A DNA stretch of 64,000 bases, from positions 17,174,098 to 17,238,097 of the forward strand of contig OX421508.1 of NCBI GenBank assembly GCA_949126835.1, written 5' to 3'. A program made the translations under genes and the position numbers. This document shows positions 50,811-63,652 of the stretch, piece by piece (the stretch's first letter is position 1; every line of letters begins with the position of its first letter). Below the pieces are notes generated by a model. That model did no database searches, was not told the origin of the DNA, and saw nothing but the letters and a program-made list of their open reading frames with translations. This DNA is from Anisus vortex (Eukaryota > Mollusca > Gastropoda > Planorbidae).

Positions 50811-52220
50811 AATTAGACCTTTGTTTCCCAAGTGAGGGGTGTCTGCCGGCATCGTGTCACGATAACATAATTACTAGGTCTAAATAGGAGAATGAAAGCT
50901 CGGAATCTGTTCAGATTAAACTATAGCGATATAATCTTCTAATGATAAAACTAAAACAGTTTTTATTTCGCTCGAAGCGGAAATTTTCTGATAGTTGAGC
51001 CCGATTTTGCCTACAGCCCTCGAGCGTTAACTTTTTTCACGATTTTTTTTTAAACGAGGCTTTGACCCTGACCGATGGTGAATGAAGCTTTGTAAATTTA
51101 TTGTAAATAGCAGGAGAAAGAAAATAAATTAAAAAAAACCGTTTTGTCAAAGGTCATTGCTAACAAAAAATATCCAGTAGAACAAATAAAAAATTTCTCG
51201 AGGAAAATATTCGACCACTACAAGGTTATAGGCATACCATACCACAGGTTATCTTATTTTATATATTACAGGCGCTCCTTCTTAGCGCAATGAATGAAGC
51301 AGTTTGTAATTAATTGTTTCTTTTTCTTGGATACTCTCTGCAGTTGTCTAGATCTTTTTGTAGGAGTTCACTATATTTTTCTGCCAAGTCTGGTACGCGT
51401 GCCGTAGGTTGCCGACCCTGATGTAAAATGTTGGGCTACACTCTAAATATAATTAGCTAATATTGACATTCGGCGGTACTGGTACTGCAGGATATTTAAC
51501 TTAAACCAAAGCCAGCGACTTGAAAACACGGTTTCGGATAAAAAAAATGCAACTTTTATTTTCCCGATCTGGAAAAATGTGTTTGTATTTTTTTTAATTA
51601 TTATTTTCCTTTCTCTTCTTTTATTAACTAGATCTAGTGTCTTTTTCCAAGTGTGTATTTTTTATTTCAAAAATGAGACTTGTAAAAAAAAATGTTTGGC
51701 ATTTTCTAAAATCAAATTTTGAATGTTCTCCCACTGAGGCCGGACTAGTAACTGAGCTATATAATGGGAGGCCACTATCACTAAGTCACCAAATCCAGGG
51801 AGATAATCTATAAATTGACATTTATTTTGTGATTTAAAAAAAATTATGCTCTCCTCTTTCATTGTTGTCATCCAAAAATTGTATTAATTTCCATTTGATA
51901 CGAGCTCAAACTAAACTGAAAAATGGTCTTTGATTTAAAGTTACAGTATCCGGAACACGCAACCTATTTTAGTGACCTCGAAATAATAGGCATACATCGT
52001 ATTATTATGCTCTCATAAACAATTTGTTTTCAATGAAACTATTGTAGTTTTGTTATATATAATGTTCAAACGAGTATTATGCCTATATGATTGGAAGCAA
52101 AAAAAAATTAATCAGTTGTAGATTTAATGTATTATGTGGTAAGGACCAGCATTACTTCTTTCAAGTGGTCACTGCATCTATTACAGCGTGGACGGGGCCG
52201 AACCAAGGACTTTCGCTAGT
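50811..52220. other. No recognisable gene; one hAT MITE end
   Basis: AT-rich. GGTTGCCGACCCTG at about 51407-51420 is a right-end fragment of the 16035/37421 hAT family. Nothing else supported. Confidence 0.4.
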
Positions 52221-52228
52221 ATATTTTA

Positions 52229-53002
52229 CAGAGAGATTGGCAACTTACGACACGCTAGCCAGACATGGCACGCAGAGCTATTTTAAATGCGAACATTTTA
52301 AATGCAAAACAAGAAACCCATAAAAAACAACGTTTTTTAGTATACTCCCTTTCTTCGTAAACTAAGTTTACCATTTCTACTTCACTACAAAACTAAAATT
52401 TCGAATAGGTAATGTCGGCAAATACATATATAATTATAACGATTGCGTATTTTTTTTTTAAATGCATGAAGCCACGATCGTCGCTTCGCTTTTGCGAATC
52501 TTTTTTTTTTCCAGCTTTGGCCCGCAAAAACCATAAAAAGATAACTCGCTTTGTTTTGGCTATATTGTGTCGTTTTCATTCTATGCATCTATTTATTTCG
52601 TAAAAACGAACATATCCGAAAAGTTTACTTACTTCCGTCTCTTCCGGGAGAGGCAGCCATGTTGGACGTGGAATATATTCCTTGATTCACAAATTGGTCG
52701 CATAAATTCGTGACTATTCCAAACGCTACGATGCTGAAAATTTGATAGAATGTATTATTAGTCTGGACAAGTCTGCTATCTAAGTTTCAGCTTGATTGGA
52801 CGACGGGATGTGGTCGAAAAATCGATGCAAAGTTTTGCAAGCAAGCAAGCAACCACCCAAGCAGACAGTACGAGTTTAAAGAAAGGGAGTAAAAAATTAA
52901 TTAAAATTATATAATTTTAAGTCTCTTTTATAAGAAATTATGACTTTTAGCACTCTGAATGAATTAGAAACTCCGCCATTATCAAAAGGTTCCCGACTAC
53001 TG
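52229..53002. mobile_element. hAT MITE interrupted by a CTCCCTTT MITE
   Basis: Left CAGAGAGATTGGCAAC...GACATGGCACGC and right TTATCAAAAGGTTCCCGACT match the two halves of the MITE at 16035-16231. Between them, 52319-52896 is a full CTCCCTTT MITE. The 8-bp flanks no longer match. Confidence 0.7.
52319..52896 (+). mobile_element. CTCCCTTT MITE, nested copy
   Basis: Begins CCATAAAAAACAACG, then TATACTCCCTTTCTTCG; ends TTTAAAGAAAGGGAGTAAAA. The core matches copy 1 (16260-16780) closely. Confidence 0.85.
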
Positions 53003-53684
53003 TTCTACATCATTGAGTATTTTATTTCATGTACAGATATTACAATTTGTCAACATTCATAAAAGTAAAAGGGGAGTTAAATAGAACTGGGAGAGTACGT
53101 TCCCCTTTTTTCTTTTTATACTTTAGTGTGTTTGTTTTCTTGACTGTAAATAAACAACCTTATAACTTATTGTCATGAAAAAAATATTAAAAAAAAACGC
53201 ACGAATAACGCAACAATTTACGTCAACAATTTGTTACCCCCCCCCCCCCCCCATGACAAGTAACACTATTTTAGACGCTGGCTTTTATGTATAGGCCTAT
53301 AATAGATTTGAAACGGAAAGGTCTATACTTTAGTTAATTGTAATACATTTATTTTAAAACTTGTTTAAAAGATTTCAAATTGACTTATCTCTCATAGACG
53401 TAGCCACGGGGGCCATGGTTCATACCCCTGCCCACTCGCCCCTTCCACATTGTTTTTCCAATCTGAGGATTTTAACAATATCTTTTCTGTTTGTTTACTA
53501 TTGTTCTTTTCGTAGAAATATTTAGACCTAATCTTTTCTAATTTTACGTTTCACAAATTAGCTTTTAATACATTGTTAATTTTTAACTAGTTTAGGGGAA
53601 AATTGTGTACCAGTTGTAAATTAGCCCTCTATTTTAACCATATGTTCACTATTCCTTCTTGCACACACACATTTTACACACGGT

Positions 53685-54394
53685 TGTCATGTATATTGTT
53701 TTTCCAAGAATTGGAACACGCAATGTTTATTCTTCTTCCCCTCCCCCCTCTTTTTCTCACTACACACGATTTTGTGGGCGGGGCTTAGTCTTTCCGATCG
53801 GCTGACGTTTAGTAAGAAGACGAGAGATTCTGGGTAAACTTGGTATTCTGTGTTGGTCTCAAATTCTCAGGGTCTGGGAACGACTCATTATTTAATAGGG
53901 GAAGTTCCTATCGTTTTGTTACGAGTTTTGTAATGATACCATGATTTTCACCCCTACTAGTAATGGGTCTGTCCCTTGCACCACTTGGATAGTATTTAAT
54001 GATTAGTTTTGCCTGAAAGACAGAGAGTTTCTAGATATGTTCCTTTGAGGACGCTTGTGTTTGCACTATTTTATTCTAACTGTACATAATACATATATTG
54101 TATATATTGAATATATCACCTGAATTAAACTATCACCAACATTTACACTGAAGCTTCCTCGTCAAGCTACTATTCTACTGTGTTGTCTACAATACTATAA
54201 GATTTATCTACTACTCTAATGTCAAGGAAAGGAAACTATTAGGGCACAAATTCTGAGTTTGTACCCAGGACTATAAGAAGAGTTCGTGTAATACTGAAAC
54301 ATAAATAATAATAATTAAAGTCTCCCCTAGGACTAACGAGAATTATCAGCAAGAACTACACAGCTCTGGCCACATGGGGATTGTGGATGTAACA
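53685..54394 (+). repeat. 5' LTR
   Basis: 710 bp from TGTCATGTATATTG to GATTGTGGATGTAACA. Same length as the 3' LTR. Confidence 0.93.
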
Positions 54395-54420
54395 AAATTT
54401 GGTGGTCTCGTTCGGTATAG
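54395..54420 (+). promoter_or_regulatory. Primer-binding site region
   Basis: TGGTGGTCTCGTTCGG starts 5 bases after the LTR. It begins with TGG, complementary to a tRNA CCA end; which tRNA is not determined. Confidence 0.6.
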
Positions 54421-54751
54421 TTGAGTTCTACTTTTCCTGAACTAGGATTGATAAAATATGTTGATATGTTGGAAAATTTGAGTTATATTTTTTCTGACCT
54501 ATAAATATTTTGTGACATTAGTAGTACTGAGATCGGCATATTTGTGTTTCGTTTTCTAGGACTGTGAAACTATTCTTTTTAAAAAGAGGAGAGAACTGGT
54601 TTGCGTATTTATTCCTTTGGAAGTGTGAAGATTCCACGAAATGTGTAATATTATATTGTGCAAATTTCTGGACAAATCGTAACTTGGAACTTTATACTTT
54701 ACTATACAATATATATTACTCTACTATCACAAATATTACGAACGCTATACT

Positions 54752-56090
54752 ATGGCTTCGAATATATCAAGTGAGGAACTTAATGCCATGTCATTTGCTG
54801 AACTAAAAGAATTAGCTGAGTCCTTTGGGATTGAGGCAGGACAGGCAAGACCTAATCGTAATCGTTTGATCAAAGAAATTATGACATGTTTGAACGGGCA
54901 GAATGCCATGAACACTGGTAACGTAGTTGAAGTGGGCCAGAACGATATCAATGAAGGTAATGTAACTCCCAGTTGGGGTGAGGTAAGAAGTGCCCACGGA
55001 TACGAGGTACAAAATATGTCATCTAGATCATCAAACAATGATGAAGATTGAAGGGTTGAGTGAAAACTTAAAATTCCAATTAGCTATGAAGAGAATGGAA
55101 TTAGAAAGTATGGAAAGGAGAGAATTGGAAAGAATTTGGATAGAAACTGAAAGTAAAGAAAGGATAGAGATGTCACGCATGAACAGATCTGACCATCGTA
55201 GGGAGAGCAATGGTATGGATATTAGCGCAATGAAACAACACTTGCTTATATTCAGAGAAGAAGATGTTCAAGACTTCTTTTTGCTTTTTGAGAGGATAGC
55301 TGTAGACTATCAGTTCCCTGATGATAAGATGGCCTTATTGGTAAGATCAACTCCCAACAAAGGAAAAGCATTGGACGTAGTGTTGAGTTTAACACCCGAG
55401 GAAATAAATGAATATGAAGTGATCAAAGATAGGGTGCTAAAAAGTTATTCCCTAACACAAGAAAAATATAGAAAGCTATTTAGAGACAGAAAGAAGGCAT
55501 ATGATCAAACTCATGTAGACTTTTTGAGTCAAAAGGAGAAAATGTTAGAACAGTGGCTAAGGTCACAGAATGTAAGTGAGTTTGATAAACTCAAGAACTT
55601 AATATTGTTTGAGGAATTCAATGATTATATTCGAGTGGATATTAAAACTCACATCTCAGACCGAGGGGTTGAAGATGTGCATGAAGCTGCTAGATTGGCA
55701 GATAACTATGCCATAATTCACGCCAGCATAAAGCCATATTATGCTGAAAAACCCAAAGTGCACAAACCAGAGCCCAGAGAGGCTAGTAAACCAAAAGAGA
55801 CAAGTGAAAACAATAATAAGAACAGTAGTGTAAATAATAATAGTAACTTAGTTCATTTCAGGAAGCAGACAGATGTAAATAAAGCAAAGGTGGTATGTTT
55901 CAACTGCAAGAAAGAGGGCCACATGAAGAAAGATTGTTGGATCCTTACCAAGAAGCAAGGTGCTATTCTACACTGTGCCAGAGTGCAGAAAGACAGCAAG
56001 CAGACAGAAAAAGTGTGCAACACAGGGTCAAGAAACTCAAAAGAAATGCGGCCGGCATCGCCCATAGTCGTGGAGTCGATGGTTTTTGAG
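54752..56090 (+). pseudogene. gag region of the LTR element, frameshifted
   Basis: The first frame starts at ATG 54752 (MASNISSEELNAMSFAELKE) and stops at 55051. The second, open to 56363, carries a charged coiled-coil stretch (about 55060-55190), a capsid-like region and one CCHC zinc knuckle (C-x2-C-x4-H-x4-C, 55896-55937). The two frames overlap at 54990-55051, so a shift near 55040 probably broke one reading frame. Confidence 0.8.
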
Positions 56091-56189
56091 AACAGCCTAT
56101 CTAAGGTAAAAGAGAATAGCTGTACTCAATCTATTATGCTTTCAGAAGGCCGTGAGGAACAAATGGTTCCTGAAGTCCCGGAAGAGGAC

Positions 56190-56878
56190 GACCTGTCCGA
56201 TTTTCGACCCCTTGTCTACGAGGTGACAGTGTCGACAGAAGTCGATGTACTCAGCAAGAAGAAAATACAGATATTACGTGACACGGGTTCTGCTGTCAGC
56301 GTGATCCTGGAGGGCAGTGTGCCGTTAACAGATGCCACCATACCGGTGAGTCTGTTGTGCTGAGAGGTGCTAGTATGGAGGCTGTGGAAGCTCCACTGCA
56401 CAGAATAAAACTCGAGTCGGAGATTTTTACAGGTAACAGTGTAGTGGGAGTGTGGCGCGCACTACCCGTCAAAGGCGTTTCCATGATATTAGGAAATGAC
56501 ATTATGGGCGGCAGAGTCACTGTCGAGCCCATGGTTAAAGTGTTGGAGACGAAGATGGCGGAGGACACAAACCTACGTCCTGCCAATGAACGCCCAACAT
56601 GTGCACTGACAAGAGCAATGCAGAAAAAGAAGTCGAAAAAGACTCCTGCTACGCCGTGTAGTGCAACGAAAGATGTGTTTGTCTGTTCTGAAGACACACA
56701 TGCGAATGAAACAGTGGTAACAGAAACACCTGACATCGATTTAAGTGCTACGTTCTTTGCTGAACTAACAACTGGTGATGCAACAGAGAACGATAACGTT
56801 TTGTCACCAAAGCAGAAATTGGTGAAAGAACAATTGAATGACGAAGTAATAATGCCACTTCAGAATGAAAGCTTTTGA
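56190..56878 (+). pseudogene. Protease region, frameshifted
   Basis: The aspartic protease motif LRDTGSAVSVI has its catalytic D at 56280-56282. After a shift near 56345 the frame 56357-56878 continues with VSMILGNDIMGG, the typical protease C-terminal ILG-D box, then a linker. Confidence 0.8.
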
Positions 56879-58092
56879 TGAAAGGACTGCAGATGCAATG
56901 GCGGAATGTTTCTACATGAAAGATGAAGTGTTGATGAGAAAGTCGAAACCGCTCAACTCAAGTACAAACGAGTGGGACAGTATTCACCAGATTGTAATAC
57001 CTAAGTGCTATCGTCAAGATGTACTGCGTATGGCACATGATCTTCCTTTTGCTGGTCACATGGGAGTCCGAAAAACGCACCACCGTATCCTCCCTTACTT
57101 CTACTGGCCAGGACTGAGAAGAGATGTCGAACAATACTGCAAGACTTGCCACGTATGCCAAATGGTAGGACGTCCTAACCAACGAATTCCTGTCGCTCCA
57201 CTCCAGCCGATACCAGCTTTCGACGAACCATTCAGTCATATACTCATTGACTGTGTTGGCCCGTTGCCGAAAACAAAAGCCGGTTTCCAATACCTGCTCA
57301 CAGTCATGTGTTCATCCACTCGCTTCCCGGAAGCCATTCCATTGCGGAACATAACAACAGTGAAGGTGGTAGACACCCTGACAAATTTCTTCACACGTTA
57401 TGGCCTACCGAAGACAGTACAGTCCGACCAGGGGACTAACTTTACTTCAAACATTTTCAATCAAGTCATGGAACAATTAGGGATAAGCCATAGGCTATCA
57501 AGTGCCTATCATCCTGAGAGCCAGGGAGCTCTGGAAAGGTTTCATCAGACATTAAAATCGATGCTTAAAAAGTACTGTTATGAAAACGAGAAAGACATGG
57601 ATAATCGGTGTGCCTTATGTACTGTTCGCTGCAAGGGAGGCCACTCAGGAATCCCTGGGGTTTAGCCCATTCGAACTTGTGTATGGACACTCAGTCAGAG
57701 GTCCGTTGAAACTTCTACATGAAACTTGGCTAACGAACAGTGAACCGATTGGACTTTTGTCATATGTAGATAAATTTAAAAATAGGCTTTATCATGCTTT
57801 TAACCATGTGAAGATTCATTTTCCACAGATGCAGGAGCGTATGAGACAGAACTATGACCGGAAAGCTACAGCTAGAACTTTTGCACCAGGTGACAAAGTT
57901 CTTGTGTTTCTACCTTTGCAAAATCAGCCTTTAAGTGCAAAGTTTAGTGGACCCTATGAGATAGAGTCAAAGCTTGGCGAGGTCAATTATTTGATAAAGA
58001 CTCCTGACCGGAGACAAAAGCAGAGGGTATGCCATATTAATTTGCTTAAGCCCTATGTTAACTTAATAATACAGAAGTCCTTAAGAGCTTAG
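56865..58092 (+). pseudogene. Integrase region, frameshifted
   Basis: Frame 56865-57665 has the HHCC zinc region (HDLPFAGHMG...CKTCHVC) and a DD35E core with D at 57249, D at 57426 and E at 57534. A shift near 57600 leads to 57580-58092, with GFSPFELVYG and the GxKVLV...GPYxIxxK C-terminal domain (GPYEIESKLGEVNYLI). Sequence type is Ty3/gypsy, not Ty1/copia. Confidence 0.88.
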
Positions 58093-58136
58093 ATACAAAG
58101 CTAGGATATCTTCCGGTAGAAGATACACAGAAGATT

Positions 58137-58512
58137 ATGAATCTGATACCTGAAAATAAGTCAATGTTTACAGATGTTCCCAGTAGGACACATGTAATAG
58201 AGCACGATGTACCGGTAGTGTTAACCGAGGGTGCCAGGTCTATTAAACAGCATCCATTTGACCCCATCAGACCTGAGCATATTAGATCAGATGTAAAGTA
58301 CATGTTAGAAGATGACATAGGAGAAAAATGTGATAGCAAATGGTCTACACCCTGTTTGATGGTACCAAAAGCCGACCACACACTGCGGTTTTATAGAGAC
58401 TTTTGGAAATTAAGTAATTTGACAAAGACCGACTGGTATCCCATCCCCGTATCATCGACAAGATAGAGACAACGTCACAGCTGATACTCTATCTCGGGTG
58501 CTACATGATTGA
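58137..58512 (+). pseudogene. RT start fused to RNase H end (large deletion)
   Basis: 58137-58456 codes the beginning of RT (STPCLMVPKADHTLRFYRDF, KTDWYPIP). The next bases in another frame read RIIDKIE. Shortly after, a third reading gives DNVTADTLSRVLHD-stop, the usual RNase H end. The catalytic RT motifs and most of RNase H are missing. Short GACAA/GAGAC repeats at about 58456-58472 could mark the deletion joint. Confidence 0.8.
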
Positions 58513-59764
58513 CTGAATAACCCATTACCTCTTTTTCAGATCATCTCACTTGTTCATTAAAAATGTGTCATGATAACATATCATTCGTTTGATTTTTTAT
58601 TATGGAATACCTATAGAATACTTGTATCATACAGAAGTCAAGTCTTTTGAAAGTATTGATCATTTTTTATGATCATGTATTATATTGATGTTCTGAGATA
58701 TTTTAAATTCATTTGATTCATTTTATTATGGAAAAGAAATTCCATTTAAATTTTAATGCATTATGCAATAAATATATATGCATGTATTTACTTGATATGG
58801 ATGGATAATAGTAATTGTCATCACATACAATTAAGTGGGGAAACTTTGAGCTAATTGATTTATATTCTTGTTTCATTTTAGTTAATGAATAGAACTAAAT
58901 AATAATATGTAAAATTTTTATCTCAGAAAGAGGTGTAATAGCATATGGTATAAATTAATAGATAATATTGGAAATCTATTGCTAAATTATTATATCTTGG
59001 TAATAGAATGGGAAAAACTAGTGGATACTCACTATGTTGTATATAAGTTGTTATATATTCCATATATCCGGGAATGGAGGGAAACAAAGGTACCTAAAGG
59101 TAAGCACTCATTCAACCCTGAACAATCTTTTATATTAAACTATTAAATTTGCCAAAAACGCATAATGGTAGATTACATTTTAATATTTAAATTGCTGTAG
59201 TAATTGTGACTGGAGCGTATTTCTCCTCATATTTGAGAAAATGCGAAGTAATCATCACCTTAGGTATGAACTCTGTTAATGTCAAGTTGACACTGTAATT
59301 TAAAGGGGAAGTAACCTATAGTTTGATTCGCGTGACGTATTACTTATCTTTTAGTTTGTATATTAGAAGTAAACTGTTGAAAATTGCCAGAGTTTGAGCG
59401 ATGTTATATTTGTTTAAATAGATTAAAACTTTTAGCAAATTTTTGGTGGAAATCCACACAACTGTACATACTTAAAATAGGAATGACTGGAATATTTTGG
59501 AATTATTTGTACTTGTTGAGACATTAGTTAATTTTAATGTGAACGGGGAAATATTTGTCCATCATGTTATAACCACAATTACCATTAAGTAATGACACTT
59601 TTTATAATTTAATTATGCCCATGAGCCATGTTTGCTTAAATTGTCTTATGATCTTCTATTGATTGGTGGTTGTTAAAAACGATAGTGTTAAGTACGAAAA
59701 ATGTACCATGTTGGGTATTACTTGGGTAATTATGGTACATTATTTCTTTCATTGGGTGGGGGCT
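58513..59764 (+). other. Long 3' untranslated part of the LTR element
   Basis: About 1.25 kb, AT-rich, no env-like frame, ending in the purine tract before the 3' LTR. Confidence 0.7.
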
Positions 59765-60474
59765 TGTCATGTATATTGTTTTTCCAAGAATTGGAACACG
59801 CAATGTTTATTCTTCTTCCCCCCCCCCTCTTTTTCTCACTACACACGATTTTGTGGGCGGGGCTTAGTCTTTCCGATCGGCTGACGTTTAGTAAGAAGAC
59901 GAGAGATTCTTGGTAAACTTGGTATTCTGTGTTGGTCTCAAATTCTCAGGGTCTGGGAACGACTCATTATTTAATAGGAGAAGTTCCTAACGTTTTGTTA
60001 TGAGTTTTGTAATGATACCATGATTTTCACCCCTACTGGTAATGGGTCTGACCCTTGCACCACTTAGATAGTATTTAATGATTTGTTTTGTCTGAAAGAC
60101 AGAGAGTTTCTAGATATGTTCCTTTGAGGACGTTTTGTGTTTGCACTATTTTATTCTAACTGTACATAATACATATATTGTATTTATTGAATATATCACC
60201 TGAATTAAACTATCACCAACATTTACACTGAAGCTTCCTCGTCAAGTTACTATTCTACTGTGTTGTCTACAGTACTATAAGATTTATCTACTACTCTAAT
60301 GTCAAGGAAAGGAAACTGTTAGGGCACAAATTCTGAGTTTGTACCCAGGACTATAAGAAGAGTTCGTGTAATACTGAAACATAAAAAATAATAATTAAAG
60401 TCTCCCCTAGGACTAACGAGAATTATCAGCAAGAACTACACAGCTCTGGCCACAAGGGGATTGTGGATGTAACA
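59765..60474 (+). repeat. 3' LTR
   Basis: 710 bp, same ends as the 5' LTR. Confidence 0.93.
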
Positions 60475-61570
60475 CGTTATAGTTGCCTTCTCTGTCTAAA
60501 GTTGCCAGACGTTCGGCAAAAGGAGGACAATGCCTTCTTTTTTTAGACTATTGTCCTCCGTTCGGCAGGCAAAGCTAAAAACCTGTAAAATGTCCGGCTT
60601 TTGTAGTATTTTATGTTTTGTAAGCGTACAGTATTAAACATAGGACTAGTATAAACCTCGTAAGAATATAATTCATAAACACGTGGTTGATCATTTGTTC
60701 AAGAAAAAAATGATCCGTTTTCTTAAAGACTCCTGTATAAGCTGTAAAGTTTATTTTACAAAGTTGCCCAAAATTAAGCAAGCTGCCTTTCAGCCTAAAG
60801 TGAATTTATATGTTATTTGACAAAACTGTTTCTTCTTTAGTTTACCAATACGCACTTATTGTCAGCTCTTGTAATAAAATTTTACTATTTACGGGTTTAT
60901 TGCGAAACTATTCAATTGAAACACAATGTCCTCTTTTTTGTCTCTCAATGACTCTCAATGTTTTCCTTTAGTCACCCATGTGTTTGACAACCCTGTCCCT
61001 GTCTCCTGCCTCTCCTACATTGTACTATTTGCCACCCACACCTTGCGACGCCACTGATACTAACACATTTTTATCTCATACAATTTTTCCAGAAAATTTG
61101 AAATTAAAACTAAAAAATTTCTAAATAGATCTATGTAGCCTAATCGATCTAATTTAAATGTTTCACCTAATATAACATAGACAGCAACAATATATTAGTC
61201 TTTTTTATCTGATTTAGGGATGTTAAAAGCTAAGGTATATATAAGTATTTCAGACTTCGTGTGGTGGGTCACGAATTATTTTTCTGAAAGAAATATTTCA
61301 AAATAACGTTGTTGGATTCATATGTAGTTTCCGTAATTGATATATTTGTATTAACGTAAAACCATGTTTTTACATGTCTGCTATGTAAGTGGCACAAGAC
61401 AAATTTAGAATTTTGTAATACATTTTTATCATTATTTATTTCATAAAAAGTAACATTGTTGACGTCAACTTTTCTTGACCCCCCCCCTCCCCCATGTCAA
61501 CAATTGTCAAACTTTTTCAGACCCCCCCCCCCTCCCCCCTATTTTGTTGACGTAATTAATAGACGTCCCC

Positions 61571-61995
61571 TAATGCAAATTATTTGAGTCTTTTCAATAT
61601 AAATGTCACATCAACAACAAGTAGGCCTACAAATAACAACATTTTTAAATAGATGATGTTTGTCTCTCTATAAAATTATACAAACTAGACTATACTTTGA
61701 TGCATTTATTCATTTTTTTTTACTGTTTTAGCCTGATGTTTATTAAAACCTACATTATTTATTTTCTTTTTTCGAGGGGGGGGGGGGGGGCAAAATTTCG
61801 CATAAAAAATGTTACCACATTTTTACGCAAATCGCTCTTTAGGCAGGAGAAGCAACTTTCGCAGATTTTTAATGTTCAAAAAAAAAAAAAAAAAGAAATA
61901 AACATCCAGAGTATAACGGTATTAAAGGGTGAATCGGGGTGTGGGGTGGGGGGGGGACACCAAAATCCTGTCCGACACTAATCTCCCCATGCCGC
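61571..61995. other. Simple-sequence-rich stretch
   Basis: Contains G-runs (61777-61790, 61936-61960) and an A-run (61878-61894). Open frames here are artefacts of these runs. Confidence 0.5.
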
Positions 61996-62600
61996 CTCAG
62001 CCAATATGGCGTGCCAATAAGCATGCCGCAAAGCAAAAGGTACGGTCTACACTTCTTCATCCCACGTGCGGAATGCCCCAGAATCATTAATGTGGCTGCT
62101 CGCTCGTATACCTACACTGTCACCTGGTAGCACATATTCCAGACTATAGACCTGTCGACATCCAGGCACCAGGTTGTGGTAGAGATGGACTGTTTCCCAC
62201 CGAGTCTCGTAGCCTCTCGGCAGTGCAATTATTCTCAGACTTTCAACAGGGGCTGTCCCACATGCTTTAGCCCACCGGCGTACTTTTAAAGGGTGTGTCC
62301 ATGGAAGGAATAGTACATCTGGTTGGGTGAGCTGATGTACTCTTTCGGGGTTTCTCACCTAACTTTGGTCCCCACCTGGCACACAGCTCTCAACTGTGGC
62401 TCGTAGCATGTACTGAGACCACACTACGGGAAACGGCCTCAGTTGGACGGCTAAATCATTTGAGGGTAACCGTTAGGTTTTAATCAGCGGTGAAGTAGGC
62501 TTTATTTACCAATCATGTGAAGGAGTCACCATGGAAGAAAAGCCATTCTTACAAACAACTACCCGGTTCATCAGAGAAACAGGACTGCTAGTCTGACATA
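61996..62600 (-). other. GC-richer block with a 103-codon minus frame, unknown
   Basis: Frame 62358-62047 (MRNPERVHQLTQPDVLFLPW...) has no motif I recognise. Base composition is clearly richer in G+C than the surroundings, and an ancient transposon or retroposed fragment is possible. No splice or family support for a host gene. Confidence 0.3.
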
Positions 62601-62689
62601 GCTAAGGAAAGTAAAATGGAACGCTGAAGAAGAAAGTCATCGTCGAATAAGACAGACGTACATCACACACTCTTAAACGGAGCGTAGCG

Positions 62690-62885
62690 GTGGTTTCCAC
62701 ACTTCGCAGCTTTAAGGCCCATGGTTACAGAAGTGCAGCGTTCATCAGTTTCTATGGTCACTGCATACTAGGGACACCCTCCAGACCCATGAAATAAATC
62801 CTAGCTTTAGCCATAATTCGAACCCGGACCTTCGATACGTCAGCTGAACGCGCCGCGCTCGTCCACCATACCTCGTTTTATTTAG
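62690..62885 (-). mobile_element. tRNA-SINE copy, reverse
   Basis: Right side has the tRNA head in reverse (ATTCGAACCCGGACC = B box; CAGCTGAACGCGCCGCGCTC). Left side has GTGCAGCGTTCATCAGTTTC. Same family as 6456-6722. Confidence 0.8.
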
Positions 62886-63650
62886 ATCAACTTGAGTTTC
62901 AAATACATTTCTATAAATTTTTAGATTATTTGTAGGGCTACTCTACGGGATGACGTTTGCATTGAAATAATTAATAACCTTTAAATTATTTTGCCGGTCC
63001 TTTTTCAATGTATATCAATATTATAGTTAATATCGATTCACCCCCTCTAAGTGTATGCAATCTTTTTTTAGTATTTACAATACAGATATTGCACGATTTT
63101 CAATAGATTTAAGCTGGCTTTTCTAATTGATAACAGTGTATGGATATTCAGTTCTTGATTCATTCCACGCCTAGTCTAAAGTTATAAGCTTTAAGCATCT
63201 TAGACAATACCATGAAGCATATTTCTTCTCTTGTTAGATGCAATTGCAATGTTGTAGATGTTTTGTACATCCAGAAAGAACCGGCGGAGTAAATATTTTT
63301 CTTTAAAACTGCAACATCGAAAAGTTTTAGTTTGTGGGCCCAGTGTGCGGTGAAAATTGTGATTTTAATGACGTTTTATAAGGGTGTTTTACAAGGTTTG
63401 AGAAGTTTATCCTTAGCATGCATCATATTCCAAGAAGCATTTGTGACTTAAATTGTTCATTCGACATCAACCCATCTAATAATTAAAGGCATCCACAATT
63501 TCTTTGCTGCACAAGGAGTTTTACCGCATAAAATGATACGGTATAAGGAGTTTTATTTGCTGAACGATATTTGTTAAACAAAGGTTGCTATAATTATAGA
63601 ATATTGCTTCGCAAAAATCTTTTTGAATCATCGGATTTTATAAATACATA
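62886..63650. other. No recognisable feature
   Basis: AT-rich sequence without coding potential. Confidence 0.4.
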
Positions 63651-63652
63651 TT

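Larger units (their letters stand above)
53685..60474 (+). mobile_element. Gmr1-like Ty3/gypsy LTR retrotransposon, internally deleted
   Basis: Full-length by its LTRs (710 bp each), TG...CA ends, and a primer-binding-like TGGTGGTCTCGTTCGG right after the 5' LTR. A purine tract (GGGTGGGGG) precedes the 3' LTR. Gene order is gag, protease, integrase, then the start of RT, and finally the end of RNase H. The flanks cggt and cgtt may be a decayed 4-bp duplication. Frameshifts at about 55040, 56345, 56870, 57600 and after 58456 make it inactive. LTRs differ by about 16 substitutions and 2 indels by my reading, so insertion is fairly recent. Confidence 0.88.
53208..61570. mobile_element. Harbinger-like element copy B, split by an LTR retrotransposon
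   Basis: 53208-53684 matches copy A from CAATTTACGTCAACAATT to ACACACAC. 60475-61570 matches the rest, from AGTTGCCTTC to the right end GACGTAATTAATAGACGTCCCC, followed by TAA. The outer left end is missing. The interruption corresponds exactly to the LTR element. Confidence 0.75.

Noticed and set aside
54990..56363. Host zinc-finger gene
   Set aside because: The CCHC knuckle, protease motif and flanking LTRs show it is retrotransposon gag-pro.
58513..59764. env gene in the LTR element
   Set aside because: No open frame of useful length, no signal peptide or membrane segment.
61697..62130. Proteins with Gly/Lys/Pro runs
   Set aside because: Produced by poly-G and poly-A tracts.
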